A DNA stretch of 64,000 nucleotides from Massarina eburnea CBS 473.64 (Eukaryota > Ascomycota > Dothideomycetes > Pleosporales > Massarinaceae), in contig MU006776.1 of the NCBI GenBank assembly GCA_010093635.1, positions 533,996 to 597,995 on the forward strand, in the 5' to 3' direction. The position numbers were made by a program, and so were the translations under genes. The notes beneath the pieces were generated by a model. It made no database searches and had not been told where the DNA came from. It saw only the letters and a program-made list of their open reading frames with translations. Positions 1-12,160 of this stretch are shown here, in pieces (within the stretch, counting starts at the first letter, position 1; the number at the start of each line of letters is the position of its first letter).

Positions 1-3000
1 ACAGCCATCACGACCAACGCGCTATCGACCAAGATCTGAGCGACAATAGTAGCGAGAGCTGGCAACAGATTTCCGACTCCGCCGTGGACAGCACCCTGCA
101 GGAGCCTTCTATAGATAAAGGCAAGTCGCCTGCGCAGGACCAAGTCGTAGAAGAGCCTGTGGTTGGCTTAGAGTACGACCCTTCGAGAAGCAAAGGCAAA
201 GCTAAGATGGCGGACCGGGAATCAGATTTACCCCAAGAGTCCCTGCCTACTAGCCCCGTGGAAGAATACGAACAACCGGCTTTCCCTTCGGCAGGCTCAG
301 CAGTAGCCGAGAGTGATGTTGCTGCTGTTACAAACGCATCTACTTGCGGTTCGGATTCATACCGTGATGGGTTCGAGTCAGAGGCGGAAGCGGAAACGCA
401 TCCAGCTGAGACGGCAGAGGAGCCATCGGCGGAGCGTGTCGACGAGAATCAAAATAATCCCCCGCAACCCGTCCGAGGTCTCAAGGAACGCATCCTAGAT
501 TGGGTGTACCAAGACGTCGGTCCGGGAGCCCAAGCACCCGAGGACGTTGCGGACGACGAGCTTGTTGTACAAGCCCTGGCTGATTTTGAACAATTCGACC
601 AAATTGCTGCGCGGGGTAACGACCGGGCAGCAAATGCCCCTCCTCAAGACCCGGAGGTGGCAGCCGCAGCCGCACAAGCGGGTATCGATGTCAACGATCA
701 AGACGCGATCGATGACGCCGAAGACCTAGAAGGCATCATGGAGCTCATCGGGATGCAGGGCCCTCTCACTGGCCTCTTCCAAAACGCCATGTTCAGTGCC
801 GTTCTCATATCGGCAACGCTGGCTTGCGCAATCTGGCTCCCGTACCTATGGGGCAAGGTCGTCATTCTCTTCATGGGCAGTCCTGTCGCCCTTTTCATCA
901 AGCTCCCGCTTCAGATCGTCGCTACGCTAGCGGACCTCTTCGTTGATGGTGCCCTTTGCATAGCTGCTGGACTGGTCTACTGGATACTACAAACTTTCTG
1001 CTTAGTCATTAGAATCGGTAGTCTCGATCTTTTGAACAAAGTCATAGAACGTCCTATCAACGTTGTGGCCGGTCCAGCTTATACAATTGCTACCAGTGCT
1101 GCGGACCGACTGGGCAAGCTCGTTGCTGAATCGCCTCTGCTACCACCGCCGACCTCCTTCCGCCTCTCCATGAACTCGCATGTAGCACTTCGATCGATTC
1201 AAAACACTACATCTCACACTCTTAATCAGACTACTGCATTGGTTGCCAACCTCTGCGACGATTTCCCAGTAGAGTCGGCTTCAAGGGCCACGCTTCAGGC
1301 CCTTCGTCAAGTGCCTTCAGCAGTCATAGCCGCCTACAGCAAGTCAGCTGCACTAATCTCTTGGCTTCTCACTACAAAGTCGTACAAGATCACCCTTAAT
1401 CTTGACTTGGGCCGTAACGTCGGCTTTGCATATGCAGCTTTAGAGCAATGGACTTCGACCGATCGCTTCATTGCCATATTCGCCGGCTATGGCTTCTTTG
1501 CTATCGCTGGTGCCATCTATTTGAGGCGTGGTAGGCCGCTCACTTCATCGCCGGAAGGCCAGAAGATCGAACGAGTAATAGCGGAGCTTCTTCAGCAAGC
1601 CGGCGGCGTTCTCAAAGTCATCCTCATCATCTCGATTGAGATGCTCGTTTTCCCCCTATACTGCGGACTGTTACTCGACATGGCACTTCTACCCCTCTTC
1701 AAAGACGCAAGTCTATACACGCGATGGCAGTTCACCCGAGAAAGCCCATGGACGTCCGGATTTGTGCATTGGTTCATTGGCACATGCTACATGTTCCACT
1801 TTGCTCTCTTCGTCTCCATGTGCCGCAAGATTCTGCGCAAAGGTGTCCTCTACTTCATCCGCGATCCCGATGACCCAACCTTCCATCCAGTCCGCGACGT
1901 TCTCGAGCGTAGCGTCACCACCCAACTGCGTAAGATCGCTTTCAGTGGGTTGGTGTACGGCGGATTAGTCATTGTCTGCCTTGGCGGTGTGGTGTGGAGT
2001 CTAAATCAAATCACGGTCGGCGTCCTCCCAATCCATTGGGTATCTCATGCACCATCATTGGAATTCCCTCTGGATCTACTCTTCTACAACTTCCTCACTC
2101 CGGTCGTTATCAAAATCTACAACCCTAGCGATGGCCTCCATGGCGTATCCAAATGGTGGTTCAAGCTCTGCGCGCGCGGTCTACGCATGTCCAACTTCCT
2201 CTTCGGCGACAAGAACGAAGACGAGGAAACGCGAAAAGTCAACGGCGAAATGGTATTCGATGGAAAATACGTGCGAGCGCCTGCCTCGGACCAAGTCAGG
2301 ATCCCCAAGGGCGATCCGGTCTTTGTTGAGGTGAACGACAAAAACGTGCGCATAGACGGGGACACTGAAGGTAGCGGCGTGCACAACTCCACCACTTTGG
2401 TCTCCAAGGTGTACATACCGCCATGGTTCCGTGTCCGCATTGCTCTCTTCGTCTTCACGATATGGATCTTTGCCGCCTTCGCTGGAATCAGTATGACCAT
2501 TATCCCCCTCATCTTCGGCCGCTACCTTTTCTCCCTCTTCCTACCCAAGCACGTCGAAATGAACGATATCCACGCCTTTTCCTTGGGTATTTACACTCTT
2601 GGCAGGTACGTACCCATCCCTACCCAGCTTTCCCCTCCAAATCGCTAACTATTCTCAGCATCGCGTACACGGGATACCAAGGCTGCAAATTCACCCGGGC
2701 CCTCCGACCCATTCCCTCCCCCCTAACAACTCTCTACAACATCGCCTCCACCACAGCCCGAATCAGCCTCCGCGTCGCCCGCTTCATCTACGTATGGTGG
2801 AACCTCGTCGCCGTAGTTCCCTTCCTCTTCGCCATCCTCATAGAACTGTACTTCCTGATGCCATTGCACGCTTACCTCGGACCAAGGGAACCGCACGTCG
2901 TCTACCTGATACAAGACTGGACCCTCGGCTTCCTCTACGCCCGTCTCGCCGCCCGCATCATCTTCTCTAACCGCGCTTCGCGTCCCGCTCGCGCCTTCTC

Positions 3001-3349
3001 AGCCGTCATCGCCGATGGCTATCTGAATCCTAATGCGAAGATCGCTACGCGATGTTTCCTTCTCCCGGCCCTCACCTTCTTCACCATAGCTATGGCGGTC
3101 CCTGCACTCTTCGCTAAAACTATGCTGGAAACGGTCCTGAAGGAGACGAGTGAGGAGGATAAGGCCCGCGTTTGGAGATTTGTTTACCCGTACGTCGGGC
3201 TTGCCGTTGTAGCTGTTTGGGCTGCGAAGGAGGGTGTGAGTGTCCTGGGTAGATGGAGGTTGGTGGTTAGGGATGAGGTTTATCTTATTGGGGAACGGTT
3301 GCATAATTTTGGAGAGAGGAGGGCTAGGGGCAGGGCGAGGACGATTTAG
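1..3349 (+). CDS. SSM4: DOA10/SSM4 (MARCH6-type) ER membrane E3 ubiquitin ligase, 5'-truncated by window edge
   Basis: This is the C-terminal part of the large polytopic RING-CH ubiquitin ligase that marks ER and inner-nuclear-membrane proteins for ERAD. The frame is open from base 3, so the RING domain and start lie outside the window. Exons are <3-2605 and 2659-3349; the 53-nt intron has GTACGT, a GCTAAC branch motif and CAG. An acidic, disordered stretch (to about base 740) precedes the family-typical segment DAEDLEGIMELIGMQGPL. Many hydrophobic helices follow, around bases 787-1017, 1464-1527, 1609-1700, 1761-1821, 1936-2004, 2433-2541, 2790-2860 and 3040-3110. The extreme C-terminus, RDEVYLIGERLHNFGE, resembles the conserved C-terminal element of Doa10. 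The gene is convergent with TRS20. Family assignment is confident; the symbol is by homology. Confidence 0.92.
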
Positions 3350-3696
3350 TATCTTTTTTTGTACTGAGGGGAGGGAGTATGATAGGGCGTGGTAAGGTGT
3401 GGTGTGGTATGGTATGGTATGAGTGTGTTTGTATGTGTATAAGGGATTGGGTACTGCTGTCTAACCCTACCTAGTTTTTGTGTGAATAGGAATACGTTTA
3501 TTGTTGATTTTTTTTTAATCTAGTCTTTATACTACCTGAGTGCTGCATTTCAAGTCAGCAACGTCAACCAGAGCTGTCAGCACGTGATACACACCTCCAA
3601 CTATGCTCTTCTCAATGACCAATCTGCCCGGCTACAGGTAGGCACGTCTAGCTTCTTGAATGCTTGATTCGATGGCGCTCTTCGTGCGGCACTGCG
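3350..3696. other. Intergenic, convergent 3' ends of DOA10 and TRS20
   Basis: 347 bp between two converging genes. It holds a GGTAT/GGTGT-rich stretch near 3390-3422 and T-runs near 3353 and 3509 that may serve 3'-end formation. No gene is visible. Confidence 0.7.
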
Positions 3697-4254
3697 TCAG
3701 AGAAACTTTTTTGCCGCCGCCCCAACCCGCGCCCTGAACACCGGGCTCTTGACAATATCCCCATTCCCGGCATGGAAGAACGGATTCATAACGGTCTTGA
3801 CCCAGATCTCATACACGTCGACGAAGAAGTTCTTGACAGCCTCCTCGGTCGCCGGCGCCGAAGGATTGTACAGTCCCGCGCTCGTCAGACCCGACCTTCC
3901 GCCCGCCAGACTCCCTCTGCTCCCCCCGGTAGTGCCGCTCAGACCCAGGGCTTCATCGCGCGGCCGCGTGAGCAGCAGGAAGCGCACGTTTGCGCCGGTG
4001 ATCCAGCATGACACGAAGTTGTTGGCGTACTTGTCGATGTGCTTGAGGTACATGGGCGCGGAGCCCGAGGATGTCGAGGCGCCCCATTGCACCTCTTCGA
4101 CGATGTCGAGCGCAGAGTGCAGTATAAAGGGTGCGAGGGCGCGCTCGGAGGAGGTGAAGTGCGGGATGCCGTCGCCGCCGCTACGGGAGGTGCCGAAGTC
4201 GTGTGTGTAGAGGGGTGTGTCGGTGGGTGAGAAGATGGTGAAGTAGTAGGACAT
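3697..4254 (-). CDS. TRS20: TRAPP complex core subunit Trs20/TRAPPC2 (sedlin)
   Basis: A single-exon gene of 185 aa for the longin-fold TRAPP subunit that links TRAPP core to the complex-specific subunits in ER-Golgi and Golgi traffic. The N-terminus starts MSYYFTIFSPTDTPLYTHDF, a longin-type first strand. The middle has the sedlin-like helix ALDIVEEVQW followed by MYLKHIDKYANNFVSCWIT and NVRFLLLT. The end is FVDVYEIWVKTVMNPFFHAG, the family's most recognisable block. About 35 Gly/Ser-rich residues (TGGSRGSLAGGRSGLTSAG region) are inserted between the last strand and the final helices, making it longer than animal sedlin (about 140 aa). It is divergent from MRPL31 across a 256-bp shared promoter. 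Confidence 0.93.
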   Translation of the reverse strand: MSYYFTIFSPTDTPLYTHDFGTSRSGGDGIPHFTSSERALAPFILHSALDIVEEVQWGASTSSGSAPMYLKHIDKYANNFVSCWITGANVRFLLLTRPRDEALGLSGTTGGSRGSLAGGRSGLTSAGLYNPSAPATEEAVKNFFVDVYEIWVKTVMNPFFHAGNGDIVKSPVFRARVGAAAKKFL

Positions 4255-4510
4255 TTTATCTGCATAGCCTTACTTTGTTCTTCTTCTTCTTCTTCTTCTT
4301 CTTCTTCTTCTTCTTCTTCTTTATACACTATCTGGATATGGTACGGAGCTCTCGCGCTGGGATGACGGGCTCACGGGGACTCGGAGGTGCTGCGGAGGCG
4401 GAGGCGGAGGGGAAAGCTCCCGCTAGCAGGGATTCGCGCGCCAAGCCATCTTTTCAGATTCACGACCTCATTCACGGCGTGTCCGCAAGACCACAGCACC
4501 GCACATCACC
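4255..4510. promoter_or_regulatory. Shared divergent promoter of TRS20 and MRPL31
   Basis: The 256 bp between the two start codons must carry both promoters. It contains a (TTC)14 microsatellite next to TRS20, and a short GC-rich block at 4370-4445. No clear TATA box was seen. Confidence 0.6.
4278..4319. repeat. (TTC)14 microsatellite in divergent promoter
   Basis: Fourteen uninterrupted TTC units, lying 24 bp upstream of the TRS20 start codon; read on the TRS20 strand it is a (GAA)14 purine tract in the likely leader. Confidence 0.95.
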
Positions 4511-5026
4511 ATGTTCGGCCCCTTCCGTCTTACGAACCCGCTATCGGGCGGTCTTTTGTGGTATGTGTGAATTGGAGCCCCCCCCCCCCACGACCGACCC
4601 ACCCCGTGAACTACCATACGTGGGACTCACGCTCTCACTTCAGATACTAATGAGGCTAGGAAAATCCCCTGGCGCCTCTCTAGCCACCAGAAGTACCGAC
4701 ATCGCAATCGTCTCCGGGCTGTCGACTCCGTGGTTTCTACGCTAGATAGAGCCCTTGCGCGCCAGGGTGAGAGCATGAAGAAGATGGATAGATGGAAAGT
4801 TGAGATGCCGACTGAGCAGGAAATGCTGCCAAAGGACAAGTACACTGTGTTCGACCGGAAAGTGAAGAGGTACCGGAAGGGAATTCACAGTGAGATTTCT
4901 CCCTTGATTTGTTCCTAGGAGATGGGGTTCGAAGATGGTGGTGTGGTATGGCATGGAGACTGACAAGTTATAGAAGTACCGAAGTGGACGAAAGTGAGTC
5001 AGAGATTGAATCCGCCGGGTTTTTAG
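4511..5026 (+). CDS. MRPL31: Mitochondrial large-subunit ribosomal protein MRPL31 (mL60)
   Basis: A three-exon gene encoding 110 aa: 4511-4560, 4660-4889 and 4974-5026. Introns are GTATGT...TAG (99 nt) and GTGAGA...TAG (84 nt). The protein begins MFGPFRLTNPLSGGLLWKIP, continues with an Arg-rich helix, then WKVEMPTEQEMLPKDKYTVF and DRKVKRYRKGIHKVPKWTK, and ends RLNPPGF. This order and length match the fungal mL60 family, a small basic protein of the mitoribosome large subunit. Basic composition and lack of acidic residues at the N-terminus fit mitochondrial import. The second junction splits a Lys codon (A|AA). The gene is short and its exons are easy to miss because none forms a long open frame. 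Confidence 0.9.
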
Positions 5027-5204
5027 ACTATGTGTGGTTGTGGTGTGTGGAATACGGTGTACTATATTCGGAATATCTTCTATACTCATTCACTTGTGTT
5101 GTCGGTTCTATAGCATCTTTGATTTGCTCTATAGTCCGCACTTCAATTCGTTGGCACCGTGTTCCTTAATGTACTGCTTCTGCCTTCACTTTCGTTTGTC
5201 ACTT

Positions 5205-5412
5205 TCACCTCGTCCGTCTTCGCTGCGTTTTCTAGCATGTCGCTTCTGTGTTCACCTTGATTAGCCGCTCTGTACCAAGTGATTGTTTTTTTCTCACTCT
5301 CACTCTCACTCTCACCTCGTCCGTCTTCGCCATGCTTTCCAGTCTGTCGCTTCTGTGTTCACCTTAATTAGCCGCTCTTTACCAAGTGCCCTTTTTTCCT
5401 CACGCACTCTCA
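5205..5412. repeat. Tandem imperfect duplication of about 107 bp in promoter
   Basis: Two direct copies begin at 5205 and 5312. Each holds TCACCTCGTCCGTCTTCGC, then GTCGCTTCTGTGTTCACCTT, then ATTAGCCGCTCT and ACCAAGTG in the same order and spacing, followed by a TC/CA-rich tract. They occupy the 440-bp gap (5027-5466) between MRPL31 and the next gene, just upstream of its start codon, so they probably duplicate promoter or leader sequence. Confidence 0.9.
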
Positions 5413-5466
5413 CACTCCTCTCAATATACCCCGCTTCCCCAACCATACGCGTCCAACAAGCCCACC

Positions 5467-7360
5467 ATGACACCCCCACCCACGACGACAACGCCAATGC
5501 CAGCGCCCGATCAAGTCCCACCAGCCCTGGCAGAAAAGTACTGTTTATTACGCTTACAGCAGAAGAAGGAAGAGACTACCTTGCAGCAAAGAGTTGCGAC
5601 TGCGCAGTTCAACCTGATGGAGAAGCACGCGCGGGAGCAAGATCAGTTTTGGACTGACTCTGCTCCTCAACTCCAGAACAGCGGGCATCCGTCGAACCCT
5701 CGAGGCAAGCCTGACTCGCAAACTACTCGAGGTCGACACGCGGCTCTGCCTGCAGAAGTTGAGGTTATTGATCTGGTAAGTATAAGTAATCCATGGACAT
5801 GGGGTAGATTGTCGATGATGGCGAGGTGGTTTTGAGGCAACAGTCCATTGCAGTGCAAGACTACGCGCACAAACGCGTTATGTGTGAACTTTTCTAACTC
5901 TACACTCTCCACTCTAGGTGTCTTCCGATGATGATGAGCCGTTGGCTAAATCCAACTCTTTGGCAAAAACGACGCCGAAGAAGTCCTGGCCTCAAGTCAA
6001 GCATAGCCCCGCCTCGGGGAAGAAATCTATCCCGCCGGACTTCCTGCGTCAGATTCCTATGTCGACTTTCAGACAGCAACAGAGGGATCGGTCGACTACG
6101 ATGAGTAATAAACCTTCGATACTGCCAAAGGACCCGAATCTGCTCTCGCTTCAACGGCAGAAGGAGAGCGGTGGGTTTGTGAGTAGCATACTAGATAACG
6201 GTAGGAGCAGGAATTGGACTCGAGGTCTAGGTAAGGTACTTGATAAGTATGATGAGGATGCTATTACAGAGGATGTTGTGATGGGAGATGCGGAGTCGAT
6301 GAAGAAGCATGAAACGCCACGAAAGAAACCCCGACATATATTCCGTTCCGACCTATCCCCTACAACTCCGCCAACTCGCAAGCGCAAGGAGCAATCGACA
6401 AGCAGCGACTCGGGAACAGACTTCCTACCCTCATCGCCAACGACGCCATGCCCCCGAGGACCAAAGAAATCTCTAGCAAAAGCCCCAGCGCCGAAGAAAG
6501 GGAGGTATTCAAAGTCAGCATATGGCTTCAAGACTGTGTCTAGCGTACCGAATAAGAAAGGTCCATTGACACCGCCGCCATCCGCTGCCACCCCGGTCTC
6601 TGCAACCTATAGTCATCCCTTTACCCCTACACAACCCATTCAACACCCAACACCAAATGCGCCCCGCGGCCATCGCGTCACCGCAAGGTCCCTGGTCGAT
6701 ATAGACACCCCCTTCATTTCGACGCTAGGACGCGGAAGTGCGAGCGGGAGCGGTCGAGCTGCTGCCAAACAAGCGAATAACCGTATCAGTCGATACGCGC
6801 AGGGCGGTGAAGGGGTTGGGGATGTGCATGTTTTAGGTGAGTGTCATACGCGGAAGCTTGTGTGAATTTAGGCTGCTTCTTGGGGGGGGGGTTCTGGTTG
6901 TGGGTTGGATCGATGTGTGTATGGTTATTACACATACACGGAGAGATTCTCTCTTTAGTTGCGCTTTTTACTAACTTCCCATCCCCCCTGGGGAATTATA
7001 GATGTTATTATGAGCGACTTGAAACAAACGGCTCGTGAAGAAACTGCAAAGGCAACGACAACGACAACGACAACAACTCCTCCGGATCTAATCGAAATGG
7101 GCATGGGTATGAGCATCCCTCCCACCCCATCGCACGTCATCGCAAAAGAGGGGGAGCGTGAAGAAAGTATTTACACGAGCGAGAAATGGAACAAGGATCG
7201 TCTCAAAGGTGATCGGTATGTTGCGAAGAACAAACTCTGTGTCCATGAGCCTGCGGCGGATGCGGATGGGTGTGGTGGTTTCGTTAAGGTGGGAGAGAGG
7301 ATTGTGGGGACTTTGGATGGGGTTGGGGATGGTGATGGGGTGGTGGTGAGGGATGGGTGA
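5467..7360 (+). CDS. Disordered, probably nuclear hypothetical protein with SUMO-interaction-like motif
   Basis: I do not recognise the family. Three exons (5467-5775, 5918-6836, 7002-7360) give 528 aa; introns are GTAAGT...CTCTAG (142 nt) and GTGAGT...TTATAG (165 nt), both phase-consistent. The start is the first ATG after the promoter duplication. The protein is mostly low-complexity, rich in Ser, Pro, Lys and Thr. Residues 100-110 read VIDLVSSDDDE, a hydrophobic core followed by Ser and acids, the classic shape of a SUMO-interacting motif; the first intron falls inside it. Basic clusters (PRKKPR, TRKRKE, APKKGRYSK) look like nuclear localisation signals. A more ordered end (YTSEKWNKDRLKGDRYVAKN) may be the conserved part. 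Function is unknown. Confidence 0.75.
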
Positions 7361-7383
7361 GAGGGTTGGTTGGTGTTGGTTTT

Positions 7384-7432
7384 TGTGCTCTTGTTCTTGT
7401 TCTTGTTCTTGTTCTTCTTCTTCTTCTTCTTC
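7384..7432. repeat. (GTTCTT)n/(TTC)n microsatellite
   Basis: Four to five GTTCTT units grade into about seven TTC units, just 3' of the SIM-containing gene's stop codon. Confidence 0.85.
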
Positions 7433-8350
7433 TGAGAGAAGGAGAAGGAGAAGAAGGATGGTTTGTGGTATCGTGGATTGGGTTGATGGAGGATTGATGG
7501 CGAGGCGATGGCGCTACGCGGGGAAAAGAATCTTTCTCTGATGGGGAGATGCTGGATAATGAATGCGATGGACGCGGATCTCATGGCATGGTGTTTGGGA
7601 TAACGTATGCCCGTTGTACCTTTAGGTGGGCTTGGCGAAGCTCTACTTTGGTCGCTTAGGTGCTGCGCGATCCTTTTTCTTCTTTTCGAGGTCGAGGTCG
7701 ATGCAGCATGTGGGTGTTCTTGGGTAGCTTTACTTCTTCGCACATGTGGCGTTTAGGATGGGGTTACCAATTCAATGTACTTTTATACAGCTATGACTAG
7801 GGTGTTCTTTCGTCGCGTTTTTTTCTTGCGATGGCTTCGATGTCCATGTGTGGTTCTGCCAACGCGAAGTAGGGATTTGAAGTATGCCTGTGTATGGCGC
7901 GTGTGGTAACCAATGATCGTAGTATCGGTCGGTCCTCTAGTGTTTTTCTTATACCTACCAATCGCGTTCTATAGCGATGAGGATGCTTTTTGGGGATTTG
8001 GGCTTACTATACTATACATAGTAGAGTTGCATAGGCCTAGTATCGTCATCTATTTAATGTACGCATGAATATCTCTCTCCCTTCTACGTCGGTCGCCCTT
8101 GTTTATGTTGGTATCTGTATCTAGCTTGCTCTATTTGTGGCACTGACTGTGCTTCACTCGTATCTAGGGATATTGTGGAAACGCTCGGGTATTGGTTGGT
8201 AGAGGAGTGTTTGAGGGGAGGAGCGGTGGATGGATAGAGGAGGAGTGGAGTAGAGTAGAGTGTCGATGCTTCGAGTTTGCTTGGTATGGGTGGGTTTGGC
8301 GTGTGGCGGAGTCTGTTGATGCTGTGAGCAGTAGAACTAGATAGTGACCA

Positions 8351-8374
8351 AGAGAGAGAGAGAGAGAGAGAGAG
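8351..8374. repeat. (AG)12 microsatellite
   Basis: Twelve uninterrupted AG dinucleotides in the long non-coding stretch. Confidence 0.9.
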
Positions 8375-8623
8375 CCTGCGAAGATTAGTCATCTTAGTTA
8401 GTGGAGAAAGGGTCGTGTTGCGTGATGTGTGGTATACGTCACAGTATGTGTGTGCGTGTATCTGTAGTGTGAACGATATTGTATAGTATAGTAGTTTTTC
8501 CACAAACCGCGCACAAGTAGAAATTTCCAAACGCGAAAGAAAAATCCTAAATCTCGCCCACTCAACACCGAACTTCTCCTCTCATTGCCGGAGGGTATGA
8601 AACGGACACACAGCTGCAGTTCA

Positions 8624-8624
<1 letters not shown>

Positions 8625-8654
<30 letters not shown>
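8625..8654. repeat. (AC)15 microsatellite
   Basis: Fifteen uninterrupted AC dinucleotides, which create spurious reading frames on both strands. Confidence 0.95.
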
Positions 8655-8656
<2 letters not shown>

Positions 8657-9554
8657 AAACAAATACTCCTGAACAACGTCATAAAAGCGAAAAGACTCTC
8701 GGAGAGCACGAAAGTGAGGCGATCGCGGGGGTTCCGCACAGCGATAAGAAAGAATACCAGCATAGATAGGATAGGGAGAAGAGGAAAAAAAAGGCGAAAA
8801 GTGGTGTGTGTGTGGAGAGAGTTTGAGCAATGTTTTGGAAGGAAATTTCAATACATCCAATGCGCAAGAAGTCGAAATAATAATAGATAGATAGACAACG
8901 TATGTAGTAAGTGGGAGTGAGTGAGAATGAGTGAGCACGATCTTTCTATACCCATGTAGCCCAAAAAATAAAAATCCAAAGATAAGAAGCAAGCCGATAA
9001 AGGAAGGCTTCGAGACCTTCCCAGCGCCCAGCGCCCATCAGCGGCAGCAGCCCTCGAGCTCTCGATCCCATGTCCAGGATCCCCCCAGGGACCCTGTCGA
9101 TACTCTCTCTCTCACACACACACACCCTGCGCCCATCGCTCATGCGAAAGAAGGTCCTGATCCCACACTACTGACCTCATCCCCATCCCATCCCATCCCA
9201 GCCCATCCGCATTCCAACATAATCCAATCCTACCGCACCATACACGACCCGATTCCGTCTCTGGCATAAGCACAAGCAGAAAGCACAAGCAGAAGCGCTC
9301 TAAACGCGCCTCCCCATCCATCCACCAATCCATCTATCTATCCATTATTACTCTCCCCCAACGCGCCCACCGAATCACAATACCATAATAATACCCATCC
9401 CAACCCAACACAACCCCTCACGGCAATAAGTCCCCCTCCACTCACAGCCTATCTAGCGCACACGACGCGCGCAACCTCACCTCACCTCACCTCACCTACA
9501 TAGCCCCAGGGCCACTCCCTGTGTGCAGCCAGCAGCGGCGAGCAGTCGCGGCAA

Positions 9555-9594
9555 CTTGCCATGCCTTGCCATGCCTTGCCATGCCATGCCATGC
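9555..9594. repeat. TTGCCATGCC short tandem repeat
   Basis: Three copies of the 10-mer TTGCCATGCC followed by two further ATGCC units. Confidence 0.8.
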
Positions 9595-12160
9595 TGTACA
9601 ACATGACGCAGTAGACAGCCCAGCCAGCCAGCTGCAGCCTTTTCGACGCCGGGACCGGGGGGCACCTTCCCCACTCGTAGGTCGCGTTCCGCTCCTTCCT
9701 ACAGGCTGAACTCTGTGGTCGTGGACAACGCATCGCTAAGGTAGGTGGGCTTTAGGGCATCGCTGAGCGGTATCGAGTAGTAGGTAAGTAAGTAAGTGGT
9801 GGGGTGGGGTGGGGGTAGCAGTAGTGTGATTGATGGGGGGAGAGTTTAGGTATGGGGTGGATTTGGGATTTGGGTGGGTGACTTGGCTGGATTGGGGATC
9901 GCGGGGAGGGGGGGTTGGATTATGATGGTAGGTAGGGTAGGTAGGTAGGGAGGTTTGTCTGGGCGTGTTTGTGATGGGTGCAGAGCAGAGAGGGAAAGCT
10001 TGGGGTGTGGTGTGTCGGTGATGGTGATAGGGGGAGGAGGACCGCTGGCCAAGTAAAGTGTACTAAGGTGGGATAGTGGGAGCAATGGTTGAAGCTTGAG
10101 TAGACTGGACACTGGGTTGGAGAGAGCTTGTCCGTTTATGGTATAATATGTGATGATGGGATGGGATGGGTGGAAGTGTATGTACATACAACACAACACA
10201 TGACAGTAGTAGTAAGTAGTAGTAGTATGTGAAGTGAATACCTACCTATCAAAGACGCCGAAATTTAGCAACTAGACTCATCATGTGAACGAGAAGTGAT
10301 GCTGTCCACGACGAGACGACGAACCACCGAAGCATTTCCATAGCGGGAAAGTTTGAAGGCCAAATACTCCATACCTACTCAACCCCTTTAACCCGTTTTG
10401 GCGAGAAACGTCGAGCGTGCATGTGGACACGGTGCATTCAACGCATGATAACCACGCTCTTTCAAGCATGGTCACTAGAATAACTACCTTTGAATGGTAC
10501 CGAGAGCAAGGAACTTGGCTTCGAAGACCGCGAGAAGGCACCGGCTGGAAAGGCTGCATGTACAGAGTTTGAGAGACAAAAAAAAAAGAAGAATCTGTCA
10601 GTCCAACTCTATCTGTTTCGGGGAAAAACAACGAGGAAAGGTGAAGGTCTGACGGGTTATACCGACCCGTCGTTTCCGAGCTGCGAGATACTTTCGAAGA
10701 CGGGGCGCGTTGATCAGGGAGGAATTTGAGTGTGGGCAGCGAATAGAGTAGCTAGCTTCCGACATATCGGTGCCGGATATAGAAGCAGGTCGGCGACACC
10801 AACCATCAACACCAAACAAGGATCCTCGAGCAAGTTTCGAGGCCTACTGGCAAAGCTCTCTTGCTCTGAGATGAAAAGCACACTTGTTCACATGGAACTG
10901 TGTCACAAAACCCCCTCTCAGCCCTGTCCTTATGCGCGCACAATCTTCGAGGTCGCACCATAAACATCAACGACAGGCGCGCTGCCATTCAGACTCAATC
11001 AACGCTTGACATGTCTGACTGACCAGCGCATCCAGTCTGCGCGAGCATAGCTCACAGGCCCAATCCTGCCCACGTCATTGTCGCACCAGCATTCACGGTT
11101 CTGCGGGCGCTGGACCGTCGACGTCAGTCAACGATGGCGGTCGCGAATGATCCTTGATCCAGACCAGGGCGGGTGCTTGGGCAGGGGAACGTTGATTTGT
11201 GTTTGTGAGGCTGTCTTTGTTTATGCGCTGCTGGACTTTTGAAACGGAGCATGCTCGCTAGAACGTTGACGGGTGTGGTGAAACCTGGGTGCTTTGGGAG
11301 ACCCTGCTGCAACGGTCGACAAGCTGCTAGTCTACATGGCATGTATAATATGAAATATTGTGCTTTGAAGTTTGGACATGTGTTGTTGGTTGGATGATCG
11401 GTTTTGGCGGCGGCAGGATTTGTAAAGTTTGTAACGCGCACACAGACTGCGCAGAGCAATGGAGAAACGGGTTTCGGCGTGGTTCGAGTATGTGTACGTA
11501 CCTGAGCCGGCGGCGTGGGAGCTGCAGAGGACGGTCGGTACCAGATACCTTTCTGACGGACAATGGTTCCCATCAATGAGTATTATGTTTGGAGTGCTAC
11601 AAGGCTACACAAGCCACGCGAGGGTGTGGTCGAACGAGAAGGACGATCTTCCATTCCATTCCAGCGTCCCGGGCGATCAACACACCAATGACCCCCTCTG
11701 GCGGCAGTCTAGATTTCGCAGGAAGCGCACACGGACCCCGTGATTCATGAGACAGCGTGTGCAGCACTTCACCACCCTCTCTCGCTTGGCAGCTTCCACC
11801 TGACCGACCGGTGTATGTGGATATCGGCAAAGAAGCGCCGCATGCCGGCGGAGCTGTCTAGCAGTGTTGCGTGGACGGAAGGGCTAGCGGTGTACGGCCA
11901 TAACGCATGAATTTCTCCAACTCCAGAGGAAGGTCAAGAGAGGGCAGCACCACGCGTCGTAACCAATTGATACGGCAGCAGATCTGTGAAACAAGGTGCA
12001 GGAGGGGTGGTACGGGTAGGCCGACGAGAATAGAAGCGGTGGTAGCAGAGGGCAGAGGCTAGCGAGATGAAAAGGGCATGGGCGAGTAGGGCTGACCTAG
12101 CACGACTTGCGCGATCGGTTGACTCCAAGTGAGCACCCGCGTCGAGTATGTAGAGGCGAC

